A stretch of 60,656 nucleotides of DNA from a virus. The stretch lies in IMG/VR virus record IMGVR_UViG_3300021197_000990, positions 1 to 60,656 of that record; one strand, written 5' to 3'. A program made the translations under genes and the position numbers. Of the stretch, positions 14,797 to 24,605 are shown piece by piece (positions within the stretch are counted from its first letter, which is position 1; every line of letters begins with the position of its first letter). Below the pieces are notes generated by a model. That model made no database searches. It was not told where the DNA came from and was given only the letters and a program-made list of their open reading frames with translations.

Positions 14797-16902
14797 ATGA
14801 AATGGCATGAAAACGTAGAGCTCTATCTTAGGGCTCAACTTACCAATGGTAAACGTTTCAGACATGAAGGACTAAACATACTAAAAGACAATGCAGCTGT
14901 CTGCTACCCTAATTTAGATGGGTACATTCAGTCTGCTCATCATAGTATATCTACGATATGTAAGCTAGAACCATGTGGCACTAAAGCTACTGGTGGGTTA
15001 ACTAATATCAGCTCTACAATAGGCAAAGATATTATGGCAACCATTGGCTCTACACATCAACAGGTAGACTGGAAGAAGTACCTACAACTAGGTGATCTAA
15101 TGATCGAAGCTTTCTTACAGTCAGGGTTACTGAGAATTATTACACCTGAAGCTAGATCTAGAGAACCTATTCTAGTAGAGATAAATGAAGGCTGGCCAAC
15201 AGATTTACCTGAGGCCTTAATCAAGCGAACACTAAGAGGTACGTTTGCTAACAAGCCTAAAGATATCACAGGTCCAACTCAGCTAATCAACTATGATCCA
15301 CTAGGACTAACATTCCATAAGAAGATTATTAAGAGATGGGATGAAAACTTAGATGGCCTTGTCGCTAATATGTTAGATACTCCGTGGATGAAAGCAGTTA
15401 ACAAACTTCAACAAACGCCATGGTCTATTAACAGTGATGTTCTTGAAGCAGTTGTGAGTCAACCTGAAAAGTTCTTCAGCATAGACTCTAAGACTAAAGA
15501 GAACTTCTCTAAGAAGATAGACTATGAATACACTGTCAGCAAAGCAAACATACTAGATGGCACAGTCTTTTATACTGCTGCAGACTTAGACTATAGAGGT
15601 CGTATATACTTCGTTGAGTCATACCTTAACTTCCAAGGTTCAGACTTAGCACGTGGACTTCTAACCTTCGGAGAGAGCAAGATCGTAACGCCTAATGGCT
15701 TACGCTGGCTCAAGATACATTGTGCTTCCTCATTCAACCAGAGTTATTCTATCGATGATATTCCTAGCTGGTGTTCAAGAGATTATGCATCTCACCTACG
15801 AGCAGAAGGCTTAGATAACATATCAGTAGATAAGATGACACTGAACGATCGTGAAGCTTGGTGTGATAACAATATGGAGTTAATAAATGAAACGGTCAGA
15901 AATGGAACGGTGCAAGACTGCGAGAAGCCTGTATGCTTCCTTGCTGCTGCTATTGAGCTTGTCAATTATCATGCTGCCAGTGGTGATTATTATAGTAGCT
16001 TGCCTATACCTGTGGACGGTAGCAACAATGGTTGGCAACACCTTGGTGCAATTTCTAAAGACATTGAGACGGGTAAACTAGTAGGTCTAGTACCAGTAGA
16101 TATTCAGAATGATTTCTACGTACAGACTGCTAAACGATTAATCGAGATTACAAAGGACGAAGAACGTAAGAGTATTCTAGATAGTATGCCTATGAAAGCT
16201 ATACGTAAAGGTATTAGTAAGCGTGGGAGTATGACTAGAGCTTACTCTGCAGGTGCTCAGAAGATAGCAGAGAATATGTTTCAAGACTGTAAGTCTGCTG
16301 GCTATACATTGAAGTATGGTATTACTGAAGAGCATTGTAAAGGATTTGCTAGAGACTTAGTTAAGGCTATCAGTGATGTATGCCCAGGTCCTTTAAGTAC
16401 TATGAAGTTCTTACAAGAGCTAGCAGCTGATAAGCTAAACGAAGGTTACAACTACTTAACATGGACTACACCATCAGGTTTTAAAGTTGTCTATGAGAAC
16501 TACCACATGGATCAGGTAAAGTATGCTAACCGTATTAAAGGTGTAGGCAATGTCCAAGACAAAGTCAAGCACGTACTTAAGATGTCATCACCTTGTCCTG
16601 ATAGACGAGGCTTTATGTGTGGCATTAGTCCTAACTTTGTGCACAGTCAGGATGCTGCTCACATGCAATCAGTAATCGATAGATTTGATGGACTGTTCGG
16701 TGCAGTTCACGATTCATTCAGTACTCATGCTTCGCAAGTAGATGAGCTACTAACTATAACCAAAGACGTATTCATTGAGATGTATGATCATGATAACTAC
16801 TTCGATGACATATGCTACAGACTTAAAGCTGAAGCTATGCAACCACATCGTGGTAACTTATCGATCAAAGATGTTAAAGCATCAGACTACTTCTTTGCAT
16901 AA
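14797..16902 (+). CDS. Single-subunit T7-like DNA-directed RNA polymerase
   Basis: 701 aa, shorter than T7 RNAP (883). Motifs in order are the DYRGR loop (Arg269), motif A PVDGSNNGWQH with catalytic Asp407, motif B Lys471-x3-Lys475...Tyr483, and motif C AVHDSFS with catalytic Asp639. The invariant Tyr-Gly of motif B is Tyr-Ser here, and the first basic residue is Lys rather than Arg. In size and sequence class it corresponds to a fused version of the two-chain N4 RNAP II. It probably transcribes middle and late genes from TGTAACCCTTATGG sites. It follows the helicase by five bases. Confidence 0.93.
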   Translation: MKWHENVELYLRAQLTNGKRFRHEGLNILKDNAAVCYPNLDGYIQSAHHSISTICKLEPCGTKATGGLTNISSTIGKDIMATIGSTHQQVDWKKYLQLGDLMIEAFLQSGLLRIITPEARSREPILVEINEGWPTDLPEALIKRTLRGTFANKPKDITGPTQLINYDPLGLTFHKKIIKRWDENLDGLVANMLDTPWMKAVNKLQQTPWSINSDVLEAVVSQPEKFFSIDSKTKENFSKKIDYEYTVSKANILDGTVFYTAADLDYRGRIYFVESYLNFQGSDLARGLLTFGESKIVTPNGLRWLKIHCASSFNQSYSIDDIPSWCSRDYASHLRAEGLDNISVDKMTLNDREAWCDNNMELINETVRNGTVQDCEKPVCFLAAAIELVNYHAASGDYYSSLPIPVDGSNNGWQHLGAISKDIETGKLVGLVPVDIQNDFYVQTAKRLIEITKDEERKSILDSMPMKAIRKGISKRGSMTRAYSAGAQKIAENMFQDCKSAGYTLKYGITEEHCKGFARDLVKAISDVCPGPLSTMKFLQELAADKLNEGYNYLTWTTPSGFKVVYENYHMDQVKYANRIKGVGNVQDKVKHVLKMSSPCPDRRGFMCGISPNFVHSQDAAHMQSVIDRFDGLFGAVHDSFSTHASQVDELLTITKDVFIEMYDHDNYFDDICYRLKAEAMQPHRGNLSIKDVKASDYFFA

Positions 16903-16914
16903 CAGGAGAACACT

Positions 16915-17172
16915 ATGGAAAACCAAAATTACTTATGGCTACGAGGCCAGAAGAGTTACACTGATAAAGACTTTATTGAAACCTTTAACTTAGATCCTTC
17001 ACTAGAAGGTAAGCCTGAGATCAACGATGCTATGTTAGATGTGACACACAAGATTAACATGCAGCATTATATGGATGCTAATAACATGACTGAAGAAGAT
17101 GCACGAAGTAAAGCAGATGCTATTAGAGATAATACACGTGCTGACATCCACAGTATTCTTGGCAAGAAATAA
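16915..17172 (+). CDS. Hypothetical protein, 85 aa
   Basis: Last gene of the + strand half, with ribosome site CAGGAGAACACT. Polar and helical. It contains FIETFNLDPSLEGKPEINDAM, then a long charged helix. Not recognised; its position next to the RNA polymerase allows a transcription-related role. Confidence 0.7.
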   Translation: MENQNYLWLRGQKSYTDKDFIETFNLDPSLEGKPEINDAMLDVTHKINMQHYMDANNMTEEDARSKADAIRDNTRADIHSILGKK

Positions 17173-17174
17173 AT

Positions 17175-17235
17175 AAAAAAAAACCCTACTACGGGATTCC
17201 TTACGGAGTCCTATAGTAGGGTATATTTTTTTTTT
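17175..17235. terminator. Bidirectional terminator between the convergent halves
   Basis: A run of nine A, a long stem (CCCTACTA with TAGTAGGG, inner GGGATTCC with GGAGTCC around TTAC), then a T tract of about ten. It can end transcription from both strands. It sits within three bases of both flanking genes. Confidence 0.92.
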
Positions 17236-17365
17236 ACTTCTCTTTGTCTTTGATATTATCTTCTAACTTAATTTCTTTAGAGATATCGTCATCAGACTTA
17301 CGAGTTAGTAGGAAGCCGATTAACAACAGGCCACCACCTAATATTAGTAATGTTTCATAGTTCAT
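17234..17365 (-). CDS. Small membrane protein, 43 aa
   Basis: On the - strand the ATG follows AAGGAGTATACAT, an excellent ribosome site. Residues 5-21 are hydrophobic (LLILGGGLLLIGFLLT) and the tail is charged. It is the last late gene, directly after the putative virion RNA polymerase. A single-span protein expressed late could be a lysis accessory or a minor virion membrane factor. Confidence 0.75.
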   Translation of the reverse strand: MNYETLLILGGGLLLIGFLLTRKSDDDISKEIKLEDNIKDKEK

Positions 17366-17376
17366 ATGTATACTCC

Positions 17377-20300
17377 TTAGTGAGCGTAGTATTGATACAC
17401 TGGAACACCTAATCTCTTAAGTTCTTTATCCAGCTCTTTCTTCTTAGCTTCAGTTTGTTTAATCATTACAGACAAACGACTCTGAACATTCATATCTTTT
17501 AATATGTATCTGGTTGCGTCAACAATCTGTTTACCAGTCAATGCAGTATCTCTATCTATAGCATGTACAGGAATACCTACCTTGCGCAGACCATCAATCA
17601 TATGCTTAGCTTTATTCTTAGCTAAGTCATTGAGAGTATCAGGATCTGCATCAGCAGGAAGGTTACCAGTTTGTTTTATAAACTGCTTCAAGTTCCTAGG
17701 TACTAGAGATCCATACTCATTTAGTTCTTGCTTCAACAAGTAGTCTAACATAGGGAAGTCTGATACTAAGTACTCTTTCTTAGGATCTAAAGCTTTCATA
17801 GCTTTTGCGATAATATCCATTGACTTCGCATTAGAGTTATAAGCTTGTTCCAAGTAACTCCACTTCATGTTGATGTTGTACCAGTTCTTATTAACTTCTT
17901 CTAGTGCTACATCATATCCTCGAGCATCAACTTTAAATGCATCATAGATAGTATGAACATAAGGCTTACCACCAGAAGCTGCCTTCATTCTCTCCCAAGA
18001 CTTACCAGTTACTAGTGAAGCAACTGTTGCTGCATCAGTAGCCTGTATAGGACCTGGTACTGCACCACCCATAGCTTTACCACCAGTGCGCTCATCACGA
18101 GCAGCAGCTGCAGTCTTCTTAGCAGGTGGGTAAATGTCAGTAGTACGCTTAACTTGCTTACCATCTTCATTCACGCGATACGAGATACGCTGTTCAGGTT
18201 CAACGTTAGCCTCAATGACTGTACCACCAAAGTGTAGCGGCATGCCATGAGGACCTCTGATTGTGAACGGAATATCTGCGAAAGCTGCAAGCGCAGCAGA
18301 AGATTTCATAAGTGCTCTAGACTTAATTGCATCTGCAGATAAAACGCTAACAACACCAGCTGAGTATGTAGAAAGCAATACATCAGATAGATTATTAAGA
18401 TCGTTGCTAGGACTTTCTAATACAGACTTAACACCTTCATAAGCTACGATGTAGTTAGCATTACTGTCAAGCTGTGGATACTCTAGTGCCATCTCATATA
18501 GTAAAGCAGCAGCTTCATCTATTGCAGGACCCATGCTAGAAATGTCCAGGCCGTAACCAAATGTCATAGTAGACCACTTGTTCAGGTCTCTGTGAGAAAA
18601 CACCTTACGCGCAACCTCATAGATCTTATCGACACCGACTTCATCAAAGTAAGAGGTGAACATCAGACCACCTGTTTGATCTTTAATAGTATCAAGCAAT
18701 GTATCTTGTAGCTTATCACGTAGATCACCATCATCTAACAAGTGTCTACCTTGATTACGGATAACACCAGTAGCTAAAGCAACTTCAATAGATCCCATCT
18801 GAATACCATTAGCTGCTAGACCATTAGTCTTACCATCGAAGTAAGCGTTAAAGTAAGAGTCGTACTTACCGTGCTTCTCCATAGCTGCAGTGTATTTAGA
18901 GAAGTCTATAAGACCATCTATAAAGTGTGGACCATCTTCGCCTTTAGCTTGTATCTCACGGATCAAGTCAGCATCAGCTTCAGGATCTAGTTGTAACCCT
19001 GTGAACTGAGGGAAGTTAGGATCTGTCAATGGAATACCTTGAGCAATAGCATCTGCTACAGCATCAAGTTGACTATCAGTCATACCTTGTTCTACTAACG
19101 ATCTTAATCTACGGCCCCATTTAAGTAGCTGAGGTGTTGCATTTTGTAATGCTCGCTCACGTGCTTCAGGTAGTAGCATATCACCAGCTTGATCTTTGCC
19201 TCTATAACTAACTCCAGATACGTTCTTACTAACTAACATCATCGCATACATCTGTCGTAAGTTTTTATCGATACGGCTACCCTTCCTAGCTGTCGAAGGT
19301 TCAGCCGCTCTTGTAACGAAGCGTACTGGTTTAGAGGTAGTAGCATCAAATGTAGTTTGCTGTGGAGATAATCTTCCGTTATAAGCCATAGTATAGTAAG
19401 TGAAGTAGTTCAGTGAACCACGTTCTGCTGCTATAGCTCTAGTCTCTTGAGCAACTTTATTTTGCACTGCTTGCATATTCTCTTGTGCTACATATCCATC
19501 ATCAGGATCAGATGCTTTCTCTTTAGCTATAAAGCCTTGCATCTTCTTAGGTCCCATGTTATGGATATCACCGAACACACCTGTTAATTCATTTTGAACA
19601 CCAGCAAGAACAGGCAATGCTGTCATGTAGTAGATCTTCTCACGCTGCTTGTCAACGACGTTAGCGATACTAGATAAGTTACGCTTAGCTTCTTTAAGCA
19701 TTAGAGAGTCTTTAGGTTTGATCTGACCAGACATCTCCTTAGAGTAGTTCTTTGCTTCACCTTTAGCATGCATAAGGCCAGGCGATTTAGCCGGTCTCAC
19801 TTGCTGCTTAGGGAATAACTTCTTACGAGCTTGAGCAGAAGCCGTCATTACGTCAGCACCTTCAGGAGTAAGAACAAAGTAAGTCTGTTGACCACTTGCT
19901 TGCTCACGATTGAGTAGATCTTTATTGTTAGCTGCGTATAACTCTTTAGCTGCATCACCAAGTAACGTAGCTTCTTCTATAGAAAGACGATCATTAGTTT
20001 CTTGAGCACCCATTAAACGTTGGTACTCACGATCTAACTCAAGACCAAGTTGAGCATTGCCTTTCAACTTAGGAAAAGCAGAACCTTCTTCTATTGGGAA
20101 GTCATCGGGATCAATACCTTCTTTCTTAAGTGCTTGCACAAGTACTCGTTTAGAAGACTCAAAGTTTTCAGCCATCCAGTTTTCTGTAACGACTGACATC
20201 ATACCAATAAAGTCAGGGTTGTATTGAGCTTTACCTACGTTGTCTTGCACAGCTCCAACTTTACGGAGCACAACAGGTAAACCATCTACTGTGTTAGTAC

Positions 20301-20730
20301 CTAAGAATGAAGACATACCAACTTCTTCGTTAGTTACATTCTGAATTAGGTTATTAGCACGACGGAACATACCACCTAGCCCATCACTAGTGTCAACTTT
20401 CTTATTACCTTTAGGTTTGTAAGCTCCTAAGTCTTGTTGAACACGCTGCTTAATGCTAGGTCTCTGTTGATTATCTATCTCAGCTTGAAGCTCAGGTGTC
20501 ACTGTCATATCAGCAGGTTTTGGATCTTGCACTTGACGTTGATTGATTGCGTCAACACCAGCATCTACTGATCCAACTAATTCGTCTATCGATGCCATAA
20601 GGTCTGGATCGACGCCATCGCTAGCGCCTTCCATTGTTGGCATATCAGACTGAAGTTCTTCAACAGCTGTCTCAGATAGTGTTTGGTTATTACCACCACC
20701 TTGTGCTGTAGATATATTGAACTTTGCCAT
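17377..20730 (-). CDS. Putative virion RNA polymerase, N4-vRNAP-like single-subunit family
   Basis: 1117 aa. The T7-family signature is present in order: AYNGRLSP loop (Arg453), motif A YFDGKTNGLA (Asp632), motif B RDLNKWSTMTFGYG (Arg714, Lys718, Tyr726-Gly727, same spacing as T7 Arg627/Lys631/Tyr639-Gly640), a QATDAAT element (897-903) and motif C HTIYDAFKVD (Asp930). Residues 1-120 are a Pro/Gln-rich, low-complexity N terminus. The size is close to the roughly 1100-residue catalytic core of the 3500-residue N4 virion polymerase. Its place at the end of the ejection-protein block suggests it is packaged and injected to start early transcription. Overall similarity to the 701-aa polymerase is low. 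Confidence 0.85.
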   Translation of the reverse strand: MAKFNISTAQGGGNNQTLSETAVEELQSDMPTMEGASDGVDPDLMASIDELVGSVDAGVDAINQRQVQDPKPADMTVTPELQAEIDNQQRPSIKQRVQQDLGAYKPKGNKKVDTSDGLGGMFRRANNLIQNVTNEEVGMSSFLGTNTVDGLPVVLRKVGAVQDNVGKAQYNPDFIGMMSVVTENWMAENFESSKRVLVQALKKEGIDPDDFPIEEGSAFPKLKGNAQLGLELDREYQRLMGAQETNDRLSIEEATLLGDAAKELYAANNKDLLNREQASGQQTYFVLTPEGADVMTASAQARKKLFPKQQVRPAKSPGLMHAKGEAKNYSKEMSGQIKPKDSLMLKEAKRNLSSIANVVDKQREKIYYMTALPVLAGVQNELTGVFGDIHNMGPKKMQGFIAKEKASDPDDGYVAQENMQAVQNKVAQETRAIAAERGSLNYFTYYTMAYNGRLSPQQTTFDATTSKPVRFVTRAAEPSTARKGSRIDKNLRQMYAMMLVSKNVSGVSYRGKDQAGDMLLPEARERALQNATPQLLKWGRRLRSLVEQGMTDSQLDAVADAIAQGIPLTDPNFPQFTGLQLDPEADADLIREIQAKGEDGPHFIDGLIDFSKYTAAMEKHGKYDSYFNAYFDGKTNGLAANGIQMGSIEVALATGVIRNQGRHLLDDGDLRDKLQDTLLDTIKDQTGGLMFTSYFDEVGVDKIYEVARKVFSHRDLNKWSTMTFGYGLDISSMGPAIDEAAALLYEMALEYPQLDSNANYIVAYEGVKSVLESPSNDLNNLSDVLLSTYSAGVVSVLSADAIKSRALMKSSAALAAFADIPFTIRGPHGMPLHFGGTVIEANVEPEQRISYRVNEDGKQVKRTTDIYPPAKKTAAAARDERTGGKAMGGAVPGPIQATDAATVASLVTGKSWERMKAASGGKPYVHTIYDAFKVDARGYDVALEEVNKNWYNINMKWSYLEQAYNSNAKSMDIIAKAMKALDPKKEYLVSDFPMLDYLLKQELNEYGSLVPRNLKQFIKQTGNLPADADPDTLNDLAKNKAKHMIDGLRKVGIPVHAIDRDTALTGKQIVDATRYILKDMNVQSRLSVMIKQTEAKKKELDKELKRLGVPVYQYYAH

Positions 20731-23700
20731 TAACTTCCTCCTTTAAAATCCCATGCGTCTAGGGCTTTGTTGAACCCTTGTGTCGGGATTGAGAATAACT
20801 TAGCTGTGCCTTTGCCTAATCCTTCAGTATCACCTTTAAGTAAATCAATACCTGTACCAACTGCCATACCAGCTTTACTGATAGCAGGTGACTGACCACT
20901 TATCTCGTTGTATAACCATTCACCAGTGTTCTTAGATCTAGATTCATAGATCGGAGCAATAGTAGATGTGATACGTTCCATAGTTCCCATGAGACCTGAT
21001 GATTGAACACCACGTCTAATAAGTTCTGCGTTATCAAGATAAGGAGTTGACTCACCATATTTGAGTAAGTCTTTAAGGTATTGAGATGCGAATCCCATCA
21101 TGATCATTCCGGTCATAACAGCAAATGCATTATACTTCATAGCAGGTGAACCACGCTTAATGTACTGTTGCCAGAACTTAGGTATGTGGTTTGCTGTGAA
21201 TGTAGACATGAAACCTTGGAACTGAGTAAACAATGCGAACCGTGGATCTTGATAGAACAACGGACGGTTACCAGTTTGCGGGTTTGCAATAGCTTCGTTT
21301 ATAAAATTGTATAATGGATCTCTAATCATATCAGTCAATACACCAGTCTGCTCAGGAGATAGTGTCTCAGGATCTGCTGCTAGCAATTCCTGAAGTTCTT
21401 TTAGTTTACCTGGAGCAACAGTCATGCCTATATTTCTAAGCATCTCTTTGGCTTCCTGGACTTCATTAGTCACAGGTTGACCTTCGTTTTCTAGTATTGT
21501 ATTAATATGATTAAGCATAAAGTCAGCGCCAAAGCTAGCTCTAACTGCTCGAGTCCAATCAGTGTACTGGGTAAGACCAGTCATTCTGAAGTATAGTTTA
21601 ATTAAGTTCTGTTTAGCTGGTATGATTTCACTAACACCAACCTTACTAGCTGTACTAATATCCGGATCAAACATACCTACATTATCGGCTTGCTGATAAG
21701 AATAGTTGTTCATAAGCTTAGCTGCTTCATACTCATCGATATCAAAGTCCTCAGACTTAATTATCTCATGTAGTTCTTTAGCTAGCTGTTGACCTCTAGA
21801 CTTAACACTGTTTTTATCCTTGCCAAATATCTGTTCAGACGTAAGACCTTTCATAGTGATCATCGCCTCTGGTAGAGATGACAATGCCGCTAATGATAGA
21901 GATGTTACAGTAGTAAAGAAGATAAAGTTCTTTTGAACCTCAGCAGCTTTCTTACCTTCATCAGTAGTAGGTCTATGGTAGTTACCAGAATCAGCTTGCA
22001 AATAGTTATACATCTGCGCACCAATGTAATCTGCTTGATCTTTAGGCATGCCTTCAGCTTCAGCTTCACGTAGTAACTCTTCGATTACTTTACCGTTGTC
22101 ACCGACATACTGCTCATGAGCTTGATATCTTGCAGCTGACTTAGCAGCAGTGATAGCGTTGGCCATGATATCTTGTTCCATAAAGTCTTGGAACTCAGCA
22201 CGTTCTGATAGACCTAACGTTCTCTTCTTGTGAGCTGTCGGAACTGTACCTCTCTCGACAACATCGAATGCTTCATCAAGAGTGTTAACCATATCACTGC
22301 CTAGAATTGCTTCTGTGATCTGCACAGCTTGATCTCTTGAAATATTGCCACCATCAATACGAGTTAATCGCTCAATGAATGATGCTTTATTCTTAGAGAT
22401 TACAGACTTATTAAAACCTTTAAACTTAAGTAAGTAGTCTTCAATGTAACCTAGATCTGGATTAAACTTAGTCTGATCTGTATGCATCTCTTTACCAACT
22501 TTCTGTAAGTCTTTAACTAGACTAAGTATAAGTTGTTTTTGAGGTGTAGACTCAGGCACTAGATCTGGGTTAAACTTACCGTTCTCCATTGCATTACTAA
22601 TTACTTTATATATTTTACTACCTGGATCGCTGAAGTTGGTAAACTCACTACCACCTTGACCAAATAGCTTATAGAACTTCTCAGCTTTAGGTAAACGGTT
22701 GATATACTTTGTAGCCACATGGTGCCTATAGTTTTCAAACGCTGCACCTTCATACACTTTCTGTATACCAGCACCAAACATACCTGCTAGCTTTCTGATA
22801 GATCTATATTTAGATTGTTTATCGATAGGTAGAGTATGATGCAGATGTCCTTTAAACACCTTGCCAACCTTAGTCATAGCATTTAACGCTTGATCAACTA
22901 AAGTTCTACCTTGTTTATTTCTTTCGTTAGCTTCAAATCTTGCTTTAAGACCTGTCTTGGTTTCATCTTCCCAAAACCCTGTGCCTCTGTTGTCAGCTTT
23001 GCGTCTAGCATCTTCAGCTATCTCAAGAGTTGTAGGAACCATCTCTTCTGAACCGTAGAAACTTGCTTCTTCACGGAACATAGCTTCAGCTTCTGATCTG
23101 TTCTTAAGATCTGCTGGTGCTAATCTCCAAGCTACATCTGCCCACTGGCCTTTATCGTATACAGTAGCTGCGCCACTCATACCTGCACCAAGTGAACCAC
23201 CTGCAATTGCTGCACCAATAGCTCGTTCTTTAAGATCTTCCCAGTCCCAACCTGAGCCATCGAAGTTTGCACCTGCGTAAGCTATAGATTCTTGAAGTGC
23301 TTCCGTTACACCTTCACCCATGCCACCTTGGATAGCATTAAGAGCAAGGTCGTTGAATGTTTTCTTAGCTGTCAACTGAGATGCAGCAAGCTTAGCACTA
23401 TCTTTCGCAAGACCAGCAACCTGTCTACGAGTTAGACCTGCTAGTTTAGCTTCAGCCATATTCTTAGATATGCCTTCAGCGTTCATAAGTTTAGCCACAC
23501 CTTGTTCAAAGAACTCTTTAGGAGTGTTACCAGTGAACTTAGTAGCTAGCTTTAAACCAACCATATCTAATGCACCTTGAACTACACCAGAAGCTATAGC
23601 TGCGGCTGCTGATTTGTTGTCACCAGCTTGTTCATTATATACTTGACCAGCATAAATAGATGCAGGCACTGTAAGAGATGCACCACCAGTAGGAGCTGCT

Positions 23701-24596
23701 GCCGCTACTGAAGCCATTGTGATAGCCATGTATGGCAAAGACATTGCTAAGTTGTTTCCTAAGAACTCCATAGCTGTGCCAAATGATTTGACATCTTTAT
23801 AGTCAGTTAGTATTTCTGCGTTCTCCATGATGCGACCACGTATTCTAGCGGCACCATGTTCACCCCAGTCAGCTACATCTTCAAGACCTGTTGAGTCACC
23901 GAACATGTGAGCTATACCATAACCAGCTTCTTGTACACCACGCATTGCAGTATTCCAAGAGTCGGTTAAAGGGCTTAACGCTTTGTTATTTAAATCACGA
24001 TCTGTACTTCTAAATTGTACATTACTACTGAACATATCTTTATTGTATGCATATTCTTCTTCATTAGTAGCTGCACGCTTAAAGTTTAACCGATCATAAC
24101 CTTCAGACATCATAGACTCTAGTAGAGCCTGTCCGCCTGCTTTTAATTCTTCATCACCGTCTTTGACGATCTGATCACCAAACAGTTGAGCTACATTGTA
24201 GGCATCAATCTGGTTTTGTGTAGATGCTGGATGAAGGTCTGATACTCCAGTCTCTATGAGACGAGTAGCAAAGTCCTCACCTTTAGCATTCAATAGTTGA
24301 ACTGTTCCACGACCATGAGCAGCTTCTTGATCTAAGACTTTAACATCTGTAAAGCCTTGTTCTTTAGCTAGCTTCATTAGGTCGATAGAGGCAGCGCCAC
24401 CAGCAGTTCCCTGCTTAAAGTTAACGCTACCATCTTCGTTCTTGCCTAATATTTTAGCGATCTCTGGAGCATCAAATCCGGCGACACGGTATGTCTTACC
24501 TTGCTTATCTCGTAATGTATCTAAATCTACAAACGAGTAGTCACCATTTAATGTTGAGCTATCCATGACGGATAGTAAATCTGGATCGATGTCCAT
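20730..24596 (-). CDS. Large internal/ejection protein with N-terminal staphylococcal-nuclease-like domain
   Basis: 1288 aa. Residues 15-120 match the thermonuclease fold: VDLDTL (Asp26), YRVAGFDAPE (Arg37, Asp42, Glu45, with SNase spacing) and HGRGTVQ (Arg96), so all SNase catalytic positions are filled. Residues about 270-470 are Ala/Gly-rich with hydrophobic stretches that could enter membranes. The rest is helical. Large size and position beside the putative virion RNAP indicate a T7 gp15/gp16-type ejected protein. The nuclease may act on host DNA during entry. The start overlaps neither neighbour by more than one base. Confidence 0.75.
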   Translation of the reverse strand: MDIDPDLLSVMDSSTLNGDYSFVDLDTLRDKQGKTYRVAGFDAPEIAKILGKNEDGSVNFKQGTAGGAASIDLMKLAKEQGFTDVKVLDQEAAHGRGTVQLLNAKGEDFATRLIETGVSDLHPASTQNQIDAYNVAQLFGDQIVKDGDEELKAGGQALLESMMSEGYDRLNFKRAATNEEEYAYNKDMFSSNVQFRSTDRDLNNKALSPLTDSWNTAMRGVQEAGYGIAHMFGDSTGLEDVADWGEHGAARIRGRIMENAEILTDYKDVKSFGTAMEFLGNNLAMSLPYMAITMASVAAAAPTGGASLTVPASIYAGQVYNEQAGDNKSAAAAIASGVVQGALDMVGLKLATKFTGNTPKEFFEQGVAKLMNAEGISKNMAEAKLAGLTRRQVAGLAKDSAKLAASQLTAKKTFNDLALNAIQGGMGEGVTEALQESIAYAGANFDGSGWDWEDLKERAIGAAIAGGSLGAGMSGAATVYDKGQWADVAWRLAPADLKNRSEAEAMFREEASFYGSEEMVPTTLEIAEDARRKADNRGTGFWEDETKTGLKARFEANERNKQGRTLVDQALNAMTKVGKVFKGHLHHTLPIDKQSKYRSIRKLAGMFGAGIQKVYEGAAFENYRHHVATKYINRLPKAEKFYKLFGQGGSEFTNFSDPGSKIYKVISNAMENGKFNPDLVPESTPQKQLILSLVKDLQKVGKEMHTDQTKFNPDLGYIEDYLLKFKGFNKSVISKNKASFIERLTRIDGGNISRDQAVQITEAILGSDMVNTLDEAFDVVERGTVPTAHKKRTLGLSERAEFQDFMEQDIMANAITAAKSAARYQAHEQYVGDNGKVIEELLREAEAEGMPKDQADYIGAQMYNYLQADSGNYHRPTTDEGKKAAEVQKNFIFFTTVTSLSLAALSSLPEAMITMKGLTSEQIFGKDKNSVKSRGQQLAKELHEIIKSEDFDIDEYEAAKLMNNYSYQQADNVGMFDPDISTASKVGVSEIIPAKQNLIKLYFRMTGLTQYTDWTRAVRASFGADFMLNHINTILENEGQPVTNEVQEAKEMLRNIGMTVAPGKLKELQELLAADPETLSPEQTGVLTDMIRDPLYNFINEAIANPQTGNRPLFYQDPRFALFTQFQGFMSTFTANHIPKFWQQYIKRGSPAMKYNAFAVMTGMIMMGFASQYLKDLLKYGESTPYLDNAELIRRGVQSSGLMGTMERITSTIAPIYESRSKNTGEWLYNEISGQSPAISKAGMAVGTGIDLLKGDTEGLGKGTAKLFSIPTQGFNKALDAWDFKGGS

Positions 24597-24605
24597 AAAA
24601 ATCTC

